Assembly (NCBI RefSeq): GCF_004006235.1
Contig: NZ_CP034753.1
Location: forward strand, 3,782,001-3,846,000
Source of the DNA: Agromyces sp. LHK192
GTDB taxonomy: Bacteria > Actinomycetota > Actinomycetes > Actinomycetales > Microbacteriaceae
DNA length: 64,000 nucleotides
Direction of reading: 5' to 3'
Shown piece by piece: positions 8,995 to 17,909 of the stretch. Positions within the stretch are counted from its first letter, which is position 1. Each line of letters opens with the position of its first letter. Under the pieces are notes generated by a model, which saw only the letters and a list, made by a program, of their open reading frames with translations, was not told the DNA's origin and made no database searches. A program made the translations under genes and the position numbers.

Positions 8995-10476
8995 TCAGGA
9001 ATCCCGATCGCGCATCTCCCGAGCCGACTCGCCGTCGGGCCGTCCCGCCGAGGCTGGATCGGCGTCGGCTTCGATGCGTTCCGGCTCGGCCGTCGACTGC
9101 TCGAGCGCCGCGCGGGTGCCGTCCGGCCGACGCCTCGGCTTCGGCCGGCGCGTCCAGAACGAATCCCGGCTCCCCGGCACGAGCCTGGCCCAGAACGGCG
9201 GTTCCGCTGCCTCGTCGTCTGCCGAAGGCAACTCGATGTGGAAGTTCGCGAGCTCTTCGGCTCCACGGTGGACGACGCGGTAGAGCGCGGTGCCGATGAG
9301 CACTCCGAGTGCGATCGCCATGATCGACGTGAGTGCGGTGACGAAGTCGCCCACGCCGCTCTCGGTGCCGAATGCCTCGGTGAGGCCGGCCACGCCCGCT
9401 GCGCCGGGCACCAGGAGCCAGAACGCCGGGAGGAAGGTGAGCTGCGACGGCACGCCTCGTCGCAGGTCCGAGATCCACAGGACGACGGGGGTCATCGCGA
9501 GCGCTCCGACGAACCCGCTCACGGTCGCACCCGCGATGAGCTCGCCGATCGCCTGGCCGAAGTAGGCGACGACGAGTGCGAGCAGCACCCATCCGAAGGC
9601 CCGGCCCGGCGCCGAGAAGTGCAGCAGGTCGCCGACGGCGATGAGGAGGACCCCGGCCGCGGCGGTCCACCACGGCAATTGGTCGCCCGATCCGCCGAGC
9701 ACCTCGTAGCTCCACGCTCCGACGCCGACCACCGTGCCCGCGGCGAGGATGCCGAACGAGAGCAGGGCGAGCTGCACGAGGCCGGTGATCAGGCGCGAGG
9801 CCCCGGCGATCATCTGGCCCGCCGCCAGCTCCATCGTCGCGGTCGTGAGCGCGCTGCCCGGCAGGAACGTGACGAGCGGGGCGATGAGCAGTTCGAGCGG
9901 GTTGCCGATCGGCACCACCTCGGAGAGGAGGAATACGGTGATCGCCGAGACGAAGGCCGCGACGACCGGGAACACGAGCTGCAGCGTCGGCGAGCGGATG
10001 AGCTTCGCCAGCCCGAGCACGGCGCCGAGCCCGAACGCGACGAGCAGCCCCTGCCAGGTGGGCGTGAGCAGCAGGGCGAGGCCGGTCGTGAGGATCGCGT
10101 GACCGAGCACGCGCACCTGCCAGCGATGCCGCGGCCGCATCGCCCCGATCTGGTTCAGGCGCTCGATCCCGCGCTCCGGATCGACGGAGCCGGCGCGCGC
10201 CAGGGCCACGAGCTCGTAGAGCGCGGCGATCTGGTCGAGCCGGAACTGCGGGTTGACGGCGGTCCGGAGTCCGACGCGACCACCCTGCCCGGCTCCGCTG
10301 TCGACGATGATCATGGTCGGGAGCACGACGAACTGGATGTCGCGGCGATCGTAGGCGGCGGCGATCTCGGCGAGCCGCTCACCGATCCGGTCGACGGATT
10401 CCTGGGCGGCGTTGAGCCCTTCGGCGAGTCCGAGCAGGAACTGCCGCAGCATCGCATCGTCGTTCGAGTCGGCCAT
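8995..10476 (-). CDS. Threonine/serine exporter family protein (ThrE-like, two fused halves)
   Basis: A 493-residue membrane protein. The N-terminal ThrE/DUF1212 half begins with LRQFLLGLAEGLNAAQESVDRI and carries a soluble region with FVVLPTMIIV before the membrane helices. The pore half has about ten hydrophobic segments between residues 125 and 415, including PLELLIAPLVTFLPGSALTTATMELAAGQMI. The last 75 residues are charged and probably disordered. The family exports small amino acids such as threonine and serine using the membrane potential. Both ThrE/YjjP and YjjB parts are in one chain, as in corynebacterial ThrE. Its ATG is preceded by a modest GAGGG stretch. Confidence 0.87.
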   Translation of the reverse strand: MADSNDDAMLRQFLLGLAEGLNAAQESVDRIGERLAEIAAAYDRRDIQFVVLPTMIIVDSGAGQGGRVGLRTAVNPQFRLDQIAALYELVALARAGSVDPERGIERLNQIGAMRPRHRWQVRVLGHAILTTGLALLLTPTWQGLLVAFGLGAVLGLAKLIRSPTLQLVFPVVAAFVSAITVFLLSEVVPIGNPLELLIAPLVTFLPGSALTTATMELAAGQMIAGASRLITGLVQLALLSFGILAAGTVVGVGAWSYEVLGGSGDQLPWWTAAAGVLLIAVGDLLHFSAPGRAFGWVLLALVVAYFGQAIGELIAGATVSGFVGALAMTPVVLWISDLRRGVPSQLTFLPAFWLLVPGAAGVAGLTEAFGTESGVGDFVTALTSIMAIALGVLIGTALYRVVHRGAEELANFHIELPSADDEAAEPPFWARLVPGSRDSFWTRRPKPRRRPDGTRAALEQSTAEPERIEADADPASAGRPDGESAREMRDRDS

Positions 10477-10671
10477 GCGCCGCCCTCCCCGCGCAGTCCG
10501 GGGGCGCCGAGCGGCGCCCGCGCTCTCACGCTAACGCCGGTGCCGCGGACGTGTCGACCCGGGACGATCGGCGGGATGCACCGACGGTGCCGCCGACCAC
10601 GCCGTCGCCGGATGTGGGCGACGCATCGCGGTCCCCCCAACCATCACCCCGATGCGCCGCCGGCCGAATGA

Positions 10672-10719
10672 CGAAGGGCCGCTCCGCGGGGTGTCCCTCC
10701 CCCGCGCAGCGGCCCTTCG
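10672..10719 (-). terminator. Strong intrinsic hairpin after the small membrane protein
   Basis: A perfect 12-bp stem (cgaagggccgct / agcggcccttcg) encloses an inner GC-rich stretch that can also fold (ccgcgggg / cccccgcg). It lies 33 bases past the stop of the minus-strand 43-residue gene. The same CGAAGGGCC arm recurs in the hairpin at 37331. Confidence 0.7.
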
Positions 10720-10752
10720 AAAACGGGGCGACCGAGCCCCGGCGCGCGCGAC

Positions 10753-10884
10753 CTAGACGGTGCGGGCGAACTGCTCCTTGGGCATCCGGCGGTAGCCGTC
10801 GCGTGCGACGACGACGAGCGAGCTCGCGACGCCGGCGAGCGAGATGACGCCGAGGATGGAGAGGAGGACGACAGCGGAGAACAC
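10753..10884 (-). CDS. Small single-pass membrane protein, unknown function
   Basis: A 43-residue protein with one membrane helix (about residues 2-27, rich in Val, Leu, Ser and Ala) and a short basic cytoplasmic tail ending KEQFARTV. The GTG at 10884 is chosen because GAAAGG sits seven bases upstream. An ATG at 10935 would add 17 basic, poorly membrane-like residues and has no such site. A strong hairpin terminator follows, which supports a real transcription unit. It does not match a family I recognise. It lies between, and points away from, the LysR gene, so the two may share a divergent control region. Confidence 0.6.
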   Translation of the reverse strand: MFSAVVLLSILGVISLAGVASSLVVVARDGYRRMPKEQFARTV

Positions 10885-10999
10885 GGCAAGGCCTTTCGTA
10901 GAGGTGGCGGTCGAGCGACGGAGGCTCCATTGCACGTGTTCGACGCCTCAATCATCGCCCAGAAAACCATTCAGCACAATCGCACAGACCTTTACGGAA

Positions 11000-11018
11000 C
11001 ATGTAGCGTTACTACATG
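11000..11018. promoter_or_regulatory. Inverted repeat over the lysR start codon
   Basis: CATGTAG-cgtta-CTACATG is a perfect 7-bp inverted repeat with a 5-base spacer. It covers the lysR start codon and the TAGCGT -10 box (11004-11009). A protein bound here would block both transcription and access to the start, so autorepression is likely. Confidence 0.55.
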
Positions 11019-11948
11019 GATGTTCGCCGCCTCGATCTGCTCAGGGAACTCGCCGAGCGCGGCAGCGTGACCGCCGTCGCCGAGGCGACCGGACGCACCC
11101 CCTCCGCGGTCTCCCAACAGCTCAAGGTCCTCGAGCGCGAAGCCGGCATGCCGCTCACGCAGCGCAGCGGACGCGGCGTCGTGCTCACCAGCGCCGGGCA
11201 CGCCCTCGCGCGTTCGGCGACCGAGGTCGCGGTGGCGCTCGAGCGCGCGACCGCGCTCTGGGACGAGTTCCGCAACCACCCGAGCGGCGAGGTCACCATG
11301 GTCACTTTCCCGACCGTCGGAGCCACGATCCTGCCCGGAGTCCTCGTCGACCTCGGGAGCATCACCGGCCTCGTCGTCCGCGCGACCGACCTCGACCCCG
11401 AGCTCAGCGGATTCACCGACCTCGCGAACGAGTACGACATCGTGCTCGCACACACCATGCCCGGCGTCCTGCCGTGGGGCGGTCGCGGGCTCACCGTGGT
11501 CCCCCTGCTCACCGAGCCCCTCGACATCCTCCTCCCCGCCGGTCACCGACTGGCCGCACGCACGTCGGTCACCTCGCAGGACCTCGTCGACGAGACCTGG
11601 ATCGGCGTGCCGCCCGGATTCCCGTTCGAGCGCATCCTGCACGAGATCGAGCAGGTCGGCGGACAGCGGGTGGAGGTCGCCCAGCGGTTCAGCGACATGC
11701 GCATCGTCGAGGCGTTCGTCGAACACGGCTTCGGCGTCGCGTTCATCCCCCGGTACACGTCGGGGCAGCTCCCTCCCGGCCTCGTCCGTCGGCCGCTGCG
11801 CGGCGTGGCATCCGCTCGTCAGATCGTCGCGCTCGTGCGGCCCGACGTCGCCGAGCGACTGGCCGTGCGAACCGTGCTCGACGTGCTCGTGTCGCACGCC
11901 GCCCGGCTGGTGCGATCGCACGCGCCCGCCGCCGGATCCGCCGAATAG
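11016..11948 (+). CDS. LysR-family transcriptional regulator
   Basis: A 310-residue regulator. The N-terminal winged helix-turn-helix (residues 1-60) contains the recognition stretch SVTAVAEATGRTPSAVSQQLKVLE and the wing LTQRSGRGVVLTSAG. A LysR substrate-binding domain follows (about 90-295), built of two Rossmann-like lobes. No Shine-Dalgarno site precedes the ATG; TAGCGT lies six bases upstream, so the message is probably leaderless. The next gene is an enoyl-CoA hydratase/isomerase only 11 bases downstream, a possible target. The ligand is unknown. Confidence 0.9.
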   Translation: MDVRRLDLLRELAERGSVTAVAEATGRTPSAVSQQLKVLEREAGMPLTQRSGRGVVLTSAGHALARSATEVAVALERATALWDEFRNHPSGEVTMVTFPTVGATILPGVLVDLGSITGLVVRATDLDPELSGFTDLANEYDIVLAHTMPGVLPWGGRGLTVVPLLTEPLDILLPAGHRLAARTSVTSQDLVDETWIGVPPGFPFERILHEIEQVGGQRVEVAQRFSDMRIVEAFVEHGFGVAFIPRYTSGQLPPGLVRRPLRGVASARQIVALVRPDVAERLAVRTVLDVLVSHAARLVRSHAPAAGSAE

Positions 11949-11959
11949 ACTCGGCCCTC

Positions 11960-12745
11960 ATGAGCGATGCAGCCGAAGCCGATGCCGTCCTCCTCTCCGT
12001 CGTCGACGGGGTCGCCCGGATCACGCTGAACCGACCGCATCGCCTCAACGCGGTCGATCCGGCCGCCATCGAACGGTGGCGCGACATCGCCCACGACGTC
12101 GCCGGGCGGGCCGACGTCGGCGCCGTGATCCTGGATGCCGCGGGCCGCGCGTTCTGCGCCGGCGGCGACCTGCGGGCGATGCGCGAGCTCGCCGGCGACG
12201 GCGACGGGGCCGGCCGCACGATCACGAAGCTCGCCGACGTCATCCACGAGGGCCACCAGGTGCTTCGGAACAGCGACAAGCCGATCGTCGCGGCCGTGCA
12301 GGGCCCCGTCGCGGGCGGCGGACTCGGGTTCATGCTCGTCGCCGACCTGATCGTCGCATCCGACGCCGCGTCGTTCTCGAGCCGGTACGCGGATGCCGGG
12401 CTGACGCCGGACTGCGGCGTGAGCTGGCTGCTGCCGGAGGCCGTCGGCACTCGTCGCGCGCTCGAGCTCGTGCTGACCTCCCGCACCCTCGGCCCGGCCG
12501 AGGCGCTCGAGTGGGGGCTCGTGACCGAGGTCGTCGCGACCGATCGCCTCGCGGCCCGCGTCGAGGAGATCGCACGCACCTGGGTCGACGGCGCCACCGG
12601 GGCGTTCGGGCAGGCGAAGCGCCTCGTGCGCGCCGCGAGCGAGCGCCCGTTCGCCGTCTCGCTCGACGACGAGGCCGTGACGATCGGGCAGGCGTTCGAG
12701 ACCGCCGACGCCCAGGCCCGTATCGCGGCGTTCACCGCGCGGTAG
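11960..12745 (+). CDS. Enoyl-CoA hydratase/isomerase family protein
   Basis: A 261-residue crotonase-fold protein. Oxyanion-hole strands are AFCAGGDLRAM (about 62-72) and GPVAGGGLGFMLVADL (about 115-130). The active-site segment AGLTPDCGVSWLLPEAVG has Asp where PaaG-type ring-opening or isomerising members have it, and lacks the first catalytic Glu of true enoyl-CoA hydratases. An isomerase role on a CoA thioester is therefore more likely than hydration. It follows the LysR gene closely. The TAGACT box eight bases before the ATG suggests it may also have its own promoter. Confidence 0.85.
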   Translation: MSDAAEADAVLLSVVDGVARITLNRPHRLNAVDPAAIERWRDIAHDVAGRADVGAVILDAAGRAFCAGGDLRAMRELAGDGDGAGRTITKLADVIHEGHQVLRNSDKPIVAAVQGPVAGGGLGFMLVADLIVASDAASFSSRYADAGLTPDCGVSWLLPEAVGTRRALELVLTSRTLGPAEALEWGLVTEVVATDRLAARVEEIARTWVDGATGAFGQAKRLVRAASERPFAVSLDDEAVTIGQAFETADAQARIAAFTAR

Positions 12746-12760
12746 GGCCGCGGCCCGAGC

Positions 12761-12781
12761 CGCCGGCCTCGACCGCCGGCG
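12761..12781. terminator. Possible short hairpin between convergent genes
   Basis: CGCCGG / CCGGCG with a 9-base loop lies in the 42-base gap between the converging hydratase and dehydrogenase genes. There is no T-run, so this is weak. Confidence 0.3.
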
Positions 12782-12787
12782 CCCGCC

Positions 12788-14320
12788 TCAGTCGTGCCGC
12801 GGGAACCCCAGGTCGACGCCGCCGTGGCTCGGGTCGAGCCAGCGCGAGGTGATCGCCTTCTCCTGCGTGAAGAACTCGAACCCGTGCGGGCCGTACGACT
12901 TGGCCGAGCCGAACAGCGACTCCTTCCAGCCGCCGAACGAGTGGTACGCGACCGGCACCGGGATCGGCACGTTGATGCCGACCATGCCGACCGTGACCTC
13001 GCGCTGGAAGCGCCGGGCGGCACCGCCGTCGTTGGTGAAGATCGCGGTGCCGTTGCCGTAGCGGGAGCCGTTGATGATCTCGAGCCCCTGCTCGTACCCC
13101 TCGACCCGCACGACCGAGAGCACCGGTCCGAAGATCTCGTCGCGGTACACGGCCGACGAGGTCGGCACCCGGTCGACGAGGGTCGGCCCGAGCCAGAAGC
13201 CGTCGGGCTCGCCGTCGACCTCGATGCCCCTGCCGTCGACCACGACGTCGGCGCCGTCGGCGGACGCGACGTCGACGTACCCGGCGACCTTGTCGCGGTG
13301 CTCGCGCGTGATGAGCGGCCCCATGTCGGTGCCGCGGGTGCCGTCGCCGGTCTTCAACCCGCCCATCCGGTCGCGCACCTTCGCGACGAGCTCGTCGGCG
13401 ATCGTGTCGGTCGCGAGCACGACCGACACGGCCATGCAGCGCTCGCCCGCCGAACCGAAGCCCGCGTTGACGGCGGCGTCGGCCGCGAGGTCGAGGTCGG
13501 CGTCGGGCAGCACGAGCATGTGGTTCTTCGCGCCGCCGAGGGCCTGCACGCGCTTGCCGTTCGCCGAGGCCGTCTCGTAGATGTACCTCGCGATCGGGGT
13601 CGATCCCACGAACGAGATCGAGCGCACGGTCGGATGCTCGAGCAGCGCGTCGACCGCGACCTTGTCGCCGTGCACGACGTTCAGCACGCCGTCGGGAAGT
13701 CCCGCCTCCTGCATCAGGCGGGCGAGCCAGACTGCCGCCGACGGGTCCTTCTCACTGGGCTTCAGCACGACCGTGTTGCCGGACGCGATCGCGATCGGGA
13801 AGAACCACAGCGGCACCATCGCGGGGAAGTTGAACGGCGAGATGATGCCGACGACGCCGAGCGGCTGGCGCACGGTGTAGACGTCGATGCCGGTCGACAC
13901 GTTCTCGGAGTACTCGCCCTTCGTGTACCCGGGCATGGCGCACGCGAGCTCGACGACCTCGAGGCCGCGCGCGATCTCGCCGGCGGCGTCGCCGAGCACC
14001 TTGCCGTGCTCGCTCGTGAGGATCGCGGCGAGCTCGTCGCTGCGCGCGTTCAACAGCTCGCGGAACGCGAACATGACCTGCTGCCGCTTCGCGATCGACG
14101 TGTCGCGCCACGCCGGGAACGCGTCGGCGGCGGCCCGCACGGCGAGGTCCACGTCGTCGACGCTCGCGAAGCGCACGCGTTTCGTCTCGACGCCCTTGGC
14201 CGGGTCGTAGACGGGTCCCGAGCGGTCGGATGCTCCGGCGACGGCTCTCCCGCCGATCCAGTGCTCGACCGTGGCGACGCCTGCCGCCTGATCGGGGGTT
14301 CCGGTGATCGTCTGGCTCAT
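12788..14320 (-). CDS. mmsA: CoA-acylating methylmalonate/malonate-semialdehyde dehydrogenase
   Basis: A 510-residue ALDH-superfamily enzyme that converts (methyl)malonate semialdehyde plus CoA and NAD to propionyl- or acetyl-CoA and CO2. The CoA-acylating subfamily is marked by the catalytic Cys context FGSAGERCMA (about 290-299), the NAD site segment FNFPAMVPLW and SISFVGSTPIARYIYE. The typical length is about 500. It starts two bases after the aminotransferase stop, with AAGGAGAGGG inside that gene's end. As last gene of the operon it would complete beta-alanine or beta-aminoisobutyrate breakdown from pyrimidine-type rings. Confidence 0.92.
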   Translation of the reverse strand: MSQTITGTPDQAAGVATVEHWIGGRAVAGASDRSGPVYDPAKGVETKRVRFASVDDVDLAVRAAADAFPAWRDTSIAKRQQVMFAFRELLNARSDELAAILTSEHGKVLGDAAGEIARGLEVVELACAMPGYTKGEYSENVSTGIDVYTVRQPLGVVGIISPFNFPAMVPLWFFPIAIASGNTVVLKPSEKDPSAAVWLARLMQEAGLPDGVLNVVHGDKVAVDALLEHPTVRSISFVGSTPIARYIYETASANGKRVQALGGAKNHMLVLPDADLDLAADAAVNAGFGSAGERCMAVSVVLATDTIADELVAKVRDRMGGLKTGDGTRGTDMGPLITREHRDKVAGYVDVASADGADVVVDGRGIEVDGEPDGFWLGPTLVDRVPTSSAVYRDEIFGPVLSVVRVEGYEQGLEIINGSRYGNGTAIFTNDGGAARRFQREVTVGMVGINVPIPVPVAYHSFGGWKESLFGSAKSYGPHGFEFFTQEKAITSRWLDPSHGGVDLGFPRHD

Positions 14321-14322
14321 GG

Positions 14323-15636
14323 TCAGCCCTCTCCTTCGAGTGCGGTGCCCAGGACCTCATCGTAGATCGACATCGCCTGGGCGACCTCGTCCTCGGTCAC
14401 GACGCAGGGGGGCACCACGTGGATGCGGTTGTCCTGGATGAACGGCAGCAGGCCTCGCTGCACGAGGCCGGCCTTGATGCGGCCCATGGCCGCCGCCGCG
14501 AGCGGCTCGCGGGACTCGCGGTCGGCGACGAGTTCGAGCGCCCAGAAGACGCCCTCGCCGCGGACCTCGCCGATGACGGCGTGCTTGTCGGCGAGTTCGG
14601 CGAGGCCCGGCGCGATCGCCGTGTCGCCGATCGCCCGGGCGTGCTCGACGATGCCCTCCGAGGTCATCGCGTCGATCGTCGCCACGATCGACGCCATCGC
14701 GAGCGGATGCCCCGAGTACGTGAGCCCGCCGGGGAACACGCGTTCGTCGAACTGCTCGGCGATCGGCCCGTCGATGATGACCCCGCCCGCCGGCACGTAC
14801 CCCGAGTTCACGCCCTTCGCGAAGGTGATGAGGTCGGGGCGCACGTCGTAGCCGTCGAACGCGAACCACCGGCCGGTGCGGCCGAACCCGGCCATCACCT
14901 CGTCGAGGATGAGCAGGATGCCGTGGCGGTCGCAGAGTTCGCGCACCCCGGCCAGGTACCCGGGCGGCGGGATGAGGATGCCGGCGGTGCCGCCGACGGT
15001 CTCGAGGAGGACCGCGGCGATCGTCGACGGCCCCTCCGACTCGATCACGCGGCGCAGGTGCTGCAGCGCCCGCTCGGTCTCCTGCTCGGGCGTCGTCGCC
15101 CAGAACTCGGAGCGGTACGGGTACGGGCCGAAGAAGTGCACGTGGCCGCGGGCGAACTCGTTGGGTACGCGCCGCCAGTCGCCGGTGGCCACGACGGCCG
15201 CGCCGGTGTTGCCGTGGTACGAGCGGTAGGTCGAGAGGATCTTGTCGCGGCCGGTCGTGAGCCGGGCCATCCGGATGGCGTTCTCGTTCGCGTCGGCACC
15301 GCCGTTGGTGAAGAAGACGCGTCGGAAGCCCTCGGGCGCCCGGTCGACGATGCGTTTCGCGGCCTCGCCGCGCGCCAGGTTCACCGTCGACGGGGCGATG
15401 GTCGTGAGGAGCTCGGCCTGCTCGCGGATCGCCGAGACGACCGCGGGGTGCTGGTGCCCGATGTTGACGTTCACCAGTTGGCTCGAGAAGTCGAGGTACT
15501 CGTTGCCGGCGTGATCCCACACGCGGCATCCGCGCCCCGACGCGACGACGAGCGAGGAGGTCTGCGACTGCGCCGACCAGGAGTGGAAGACGTGCTCGCG
15601 ATCGAGTTCGCGCGCGAGGTCGTCGGTGTCGGTCAT
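14323..15636 (-). CDS. Class III omega-aminotransferase (beta-alanine/beta-aminoisobutyrate type)
   Basis: A 437-residue PLP enzyme of the class III aminotransferases. It has the PLP-phosphate segment NGGADANENAIRMAR, the aromatic/Asp motif ILDEVMAGFGRTGRWFA and the Schiff-base lysine in ITFAKGVNSGYVPAGG. Its role in context is transamination of the beta-amino acid released by the ureidopropionase, giving the semialdehyde used by the next gene's product. A GGAAAGG site precedes the ATG. The amino acceptor (pyruvate or 2-oxoglutarate) cannot be told from the sequence. Confidence 0.88.
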   Translation of the reverse strand: MTDTDDLARELDREHVFHSWSAQSQTSSLVVASGRGCRVWDHAGNEYLDFSSQLVNVNIGHQHPAVVSAIREQAELLTTIAPSTVNLARGEAAKRIVDRAPEGFRRVFFTNGGADANENAIRMARLTTGRDKILSTYRSYHGNTGAAVVATGDWRRVPNEFARGHVHFFGPYPYRSEFWATTPEQETERALQHLRRVIESEGPSTIAAVLLETVGGTAGILIPPPGYLAGVRELCDRHGILLILDEVMAGFGRTGRWFAFDGYDVRPDLITFAKGVNSGYVPAGGVIIDGPIAEQFDERVFPGGLTYSGHPLAMASIVATIDAMTSEGIVEHARAIGDTAIAPGLAELADKHAVIGEVRGEGVFWALELVADRESREPLAAAAMGRIKAGLVQRGLLPFIQDNRIHVVPPCVVTEDEVAQAMSIYDEVLGTALEGEG

Positions 15637-15677
15637 GGGTGCTGCCTTTCCGTGAGGCGGGATGGCCCCGCCGCCGT

Positions 15678-15758
15678 CCGGTGATCGAGTAGGAGCGAAG
15701 CGACGTATCGAGATCCAGGACGGGTCTCGATACGCGCTCCGCGCTACTCGACCACCGG
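15678..15758. repeat. REP-like palindromic element A
   Basis: An imperfect palindrome of about 81 bp. One arm contains gatcgagtaggagcgaagcg, the other ctcgatacgcgctccgcg then ctactcgaccaccgg. It fills the gap between the binding-protein stop and the aminotransferase start inside the operon. A close relative lies at 20742. Such an RNA hairpin could act in mRNA processing or differential expression. Confidence 0.75.
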
Positions 15759-15763
15759 TCCCG

Positions 15764-16915
15764 CTAGTTGCCGCCCTCTTCGAGGGTGACGTCGATGGGC
15801 TCGAAGCCCTCGCCCGTGAGGTCGAGGTCTTCGCCCTCGAGCTCGTCGAGCGCCTGCTGGATCCACTCGTTGCTCCAGGCCGTGGCCGGGGGCTCCTCGG
15901 TGATGAGGTGGGCGCCGGCCTCGTTGACCGCGGCGAGCGCGCCGTCGACGGTCTTCTGGAAGGCGGCCTCGTCGATCACGCCGATGCCCGACGGCGACGG
16001 CCAGATGAGCTTGTTCGTCTCGTTGACCATCCAGAGTTCGTGGCTCGGACCCCAGCCGGAGCCGGCCGCGATCGTGATCTCGGACGCCTCCTCGGGGTTC
16101 TCGGCCGCGTAGATCCAGCCCTTGATGACGGCCTTGAGGAACTTGACCGTGGTCTCCTGGTACGCCTCGTCGCTCTCGAGCTTCTCGGTGTCGGCCCAGA
16201 TCGCGTCCTGGAGCATGGCACCCTCGGTGTCCTCGTACGAGATGACGTTGAAGTCGTCCTCGGTGTAGAGCTCACCGGTGTCGGGGTTCACCGACTCGAG
16301 CAGCTGCGCGTACTCGTTGTACGTCATCGCCTGGGCCGCGTCGATGTCTCCCGACAGGAACGCGTTCATGTTGAAGTCCTGGGTGATGATCTGCACGGTC
16401 GTGGCGTCGAGGCCCTCGGCGGCCATGGCCGCGAAGATCTCCCACTCGTTGCCGAAGCCCCACGAGCCGATCTTCTTGCCCTCGAAGTCGGCGACCGACT
16501 CGATGCCCGAGTCGGCCCACGACACCTGGAGGGTGCCGGAGCGCTGGAAGATCTGGGCGATGTTCGTGAGGTTCGCGCCCTGCTCGATCGAGCCGAGCAC
16601 CTTCGGCACCCAGGCGATCGCGTAGTCGACGTCGCCGTTGGCCAGCGCGTCCTGCGGCACGATGTCGCCGCCGGAGGGGATGATCTCGACGTCCAGGCCC
16701 TCCTCCTCGAAGAAGCCCTGGTCGGCGGCCGCGAAGTAGCCGGCGAACTGGCCCTGCGGGAGCCACTGGAGCTGGAGCTTGACGGGCGTGAGCTCGCCGG
16801 AGCCGTCGCCGGAGTCGCCGGATTCGGTGCCGCCGCCCGAGCAGGCCGCGAGGACGAGCGCCGCGCTCGCGGCGATCGCGCCGAGTGCCGCGAGGCGGCC
16901 TCTGCTGTGCTTCAT
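15764..16915 (-). CDS. ABC transporter substrate-binding lipoprotein (NMT1/ThiY-like)
   Basis: A 383-residue binding protein for a small organic ring compound or precursor. The N-terminus MKHSRGR plus hydrophobic core ends in the lipobox LAAC at about residue 25. The mature part has the NMT1/ThiY pattern: KLQLQWLPQGQFAGYFAAADQGFFEEEGLDV at the start, then DFEGKKIGSWGF and LQDAIW. Such proteins bind pyrimidine or riboflavin-like molecules in known cases. Operon partners (two permeases, ATPase, dihydropyrimidinase) point to a pyrimidine, hydantoin or related ring. The acidic C-terminus and length are usual. Confidence 0.9.
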   Translation of the reverse strand: MKHSRGRLAALGAIAASAALVLAACSGGGTESGDSGDGSGELTPVKLQLQWLPQGQFAGYFAAADQGFFEEEGLDVEIIPSGGDIVPQDALANGDVDYAIAWVPKVLGSIEQGANLTNIAQIFQRSGTLQVSWADSGIESVADFEGKKIGSWGFGNEWEIFAAMAAEGLDATTVQIITQDFNMNAFLSGDIDAAQAMTYNEYAQLLESVNPDTGELYTEDDFNVISYEDTEGAMLQDAIWADTEKLESDEAYQETTVKFLKAVIKGWIYAAENPEEASEITIAAGSGWGPSHELWMVNETNKLIWPSPSGIGVIDEAAFQKTVDGALAAVNEAGAHLITEEPPATAWSNEWIQQALDELEGEDLDLTGEGFEPIDVTLEEGGN

Positions 16916-17045
16916 GTCGGTCCTTCCGTGGGGTGTGATGCGGGATGGTGCGGAACGTGGTGCGCCGCGTGGCGCGTGGTGCGGTGGTGCGGTTCGCCTC
17001 GCGGTGCGAGGACGGCGTGCGCGCGGCATCCGAGGGCGGGGCGCG

Positions 17046-17909
17046 TCATCGCGCACCTCCCCCGGTGCGGTGCGGCTGGGTGCGGTGCGGCTGGACCAGG
17101 CGTTCGAGGAGCAGCGTCGCGAGGTAGAAGAGCAGGCCGAGCGCGATGGATGCGACGACGTACGCCCACGCCCGGGCATACGCGCTCGACGCGGCCGAGG
17201 TCGAGATGAGCGAGCCGAGGCCGCCGCGCGGGCCACCGAAGTACTCGGCGACGAGCGCGGAGATCACGGCGAGCGACGAGGCGATGCGGATGCCGGTGAG
17301 CATGAAGGGACGCGCGGTCGGCAGCGTGATGGTGCGCAGGACCTGGCCCGAGGTGGCCGCATACGCCTTCATCAGGTCGCGGTGCACCGGTGCCGTCTGC
17401 CGGAAGCCGCGCAGCGTGTTCACGAAGACCGGCACGAACGAGGCGAGGGCGGCGATGGCCTGGCGACCGAACTGGCTGTCGGCGCCGAACATGGAGTTGA
17501 GCACGGGGGCGAGCGCGACGATCGGCACGACCGCGATCGCGGCGACCACCGGTGCGCTCATCAGGTCGATGGCCCGCCACCTCGCGGCCAGCGCGGCGAG
17601 CGCGAGCCCGAGGATCGTGCCGGCGACGAGGCCGACGAGCGCGTTCGTGCCGGTGATGATCGCCGCCGAGAGGATCGACGGCCAGTAGGCGACGAACTCC
17701 TCGACGATCGACGCCGGGCTCGGGAGCAGGTAGTCGGAGACGCCGACGACGCTCACGAGGAACTGCCACGCGCCGAGCACGATGAGCCCGACGGCGACGG
17801 GCGCCACGACCCGCAGCACGGCCTCGCGGCGGGAGCGGGCCGCGGCACCGCCGCCGATGCGCGCTCCCGCGACGGCCGTGGCCCGCGTGGTCGTCGTGGT
17901 CGTGGCCAT
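17046..17909 (-). CDS. ABC transporter permease (SsuC/ThiX-type)
   Basis: A 287-residue BPD_transp_1 permease with six predicted helices. The EAA loop near residues 175-195 reads LMKAYAATSGQVLRTITLPTARPF. The ATG shares one base with the ATPase stop. It and the other permease (18817-19710) form a heterodimeric channel. The C-terminus repeats PHRTQPHRT, encoded by a 12-bp tandem repeat. Confidence 0.9.
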   Translation of the reverse strand: MATTTTTTRATAVAGARIGGGAAARSRREAVLRVVAPVAVGLIVLGAWQFLVSVVGVSDYLLPSPASIVEEFVAYWPSILSAAIITGTNALVGLVAGTILGLALAALAARWRAIDLMSAPVVAAIAVVPIVALAPVLNSMFGADSQFGRQAIAALASFVPVFVNTLRGFRQTAPVHRDLMKAYAATSGQVLRTITLPTARPFMLTGIRIASSLAVISALVAEYFGGPRGGLGSLISTSAASSAYARAWAYVVASIALGLLFYLATLLLERLVQPHRTQPHRTGGGAR

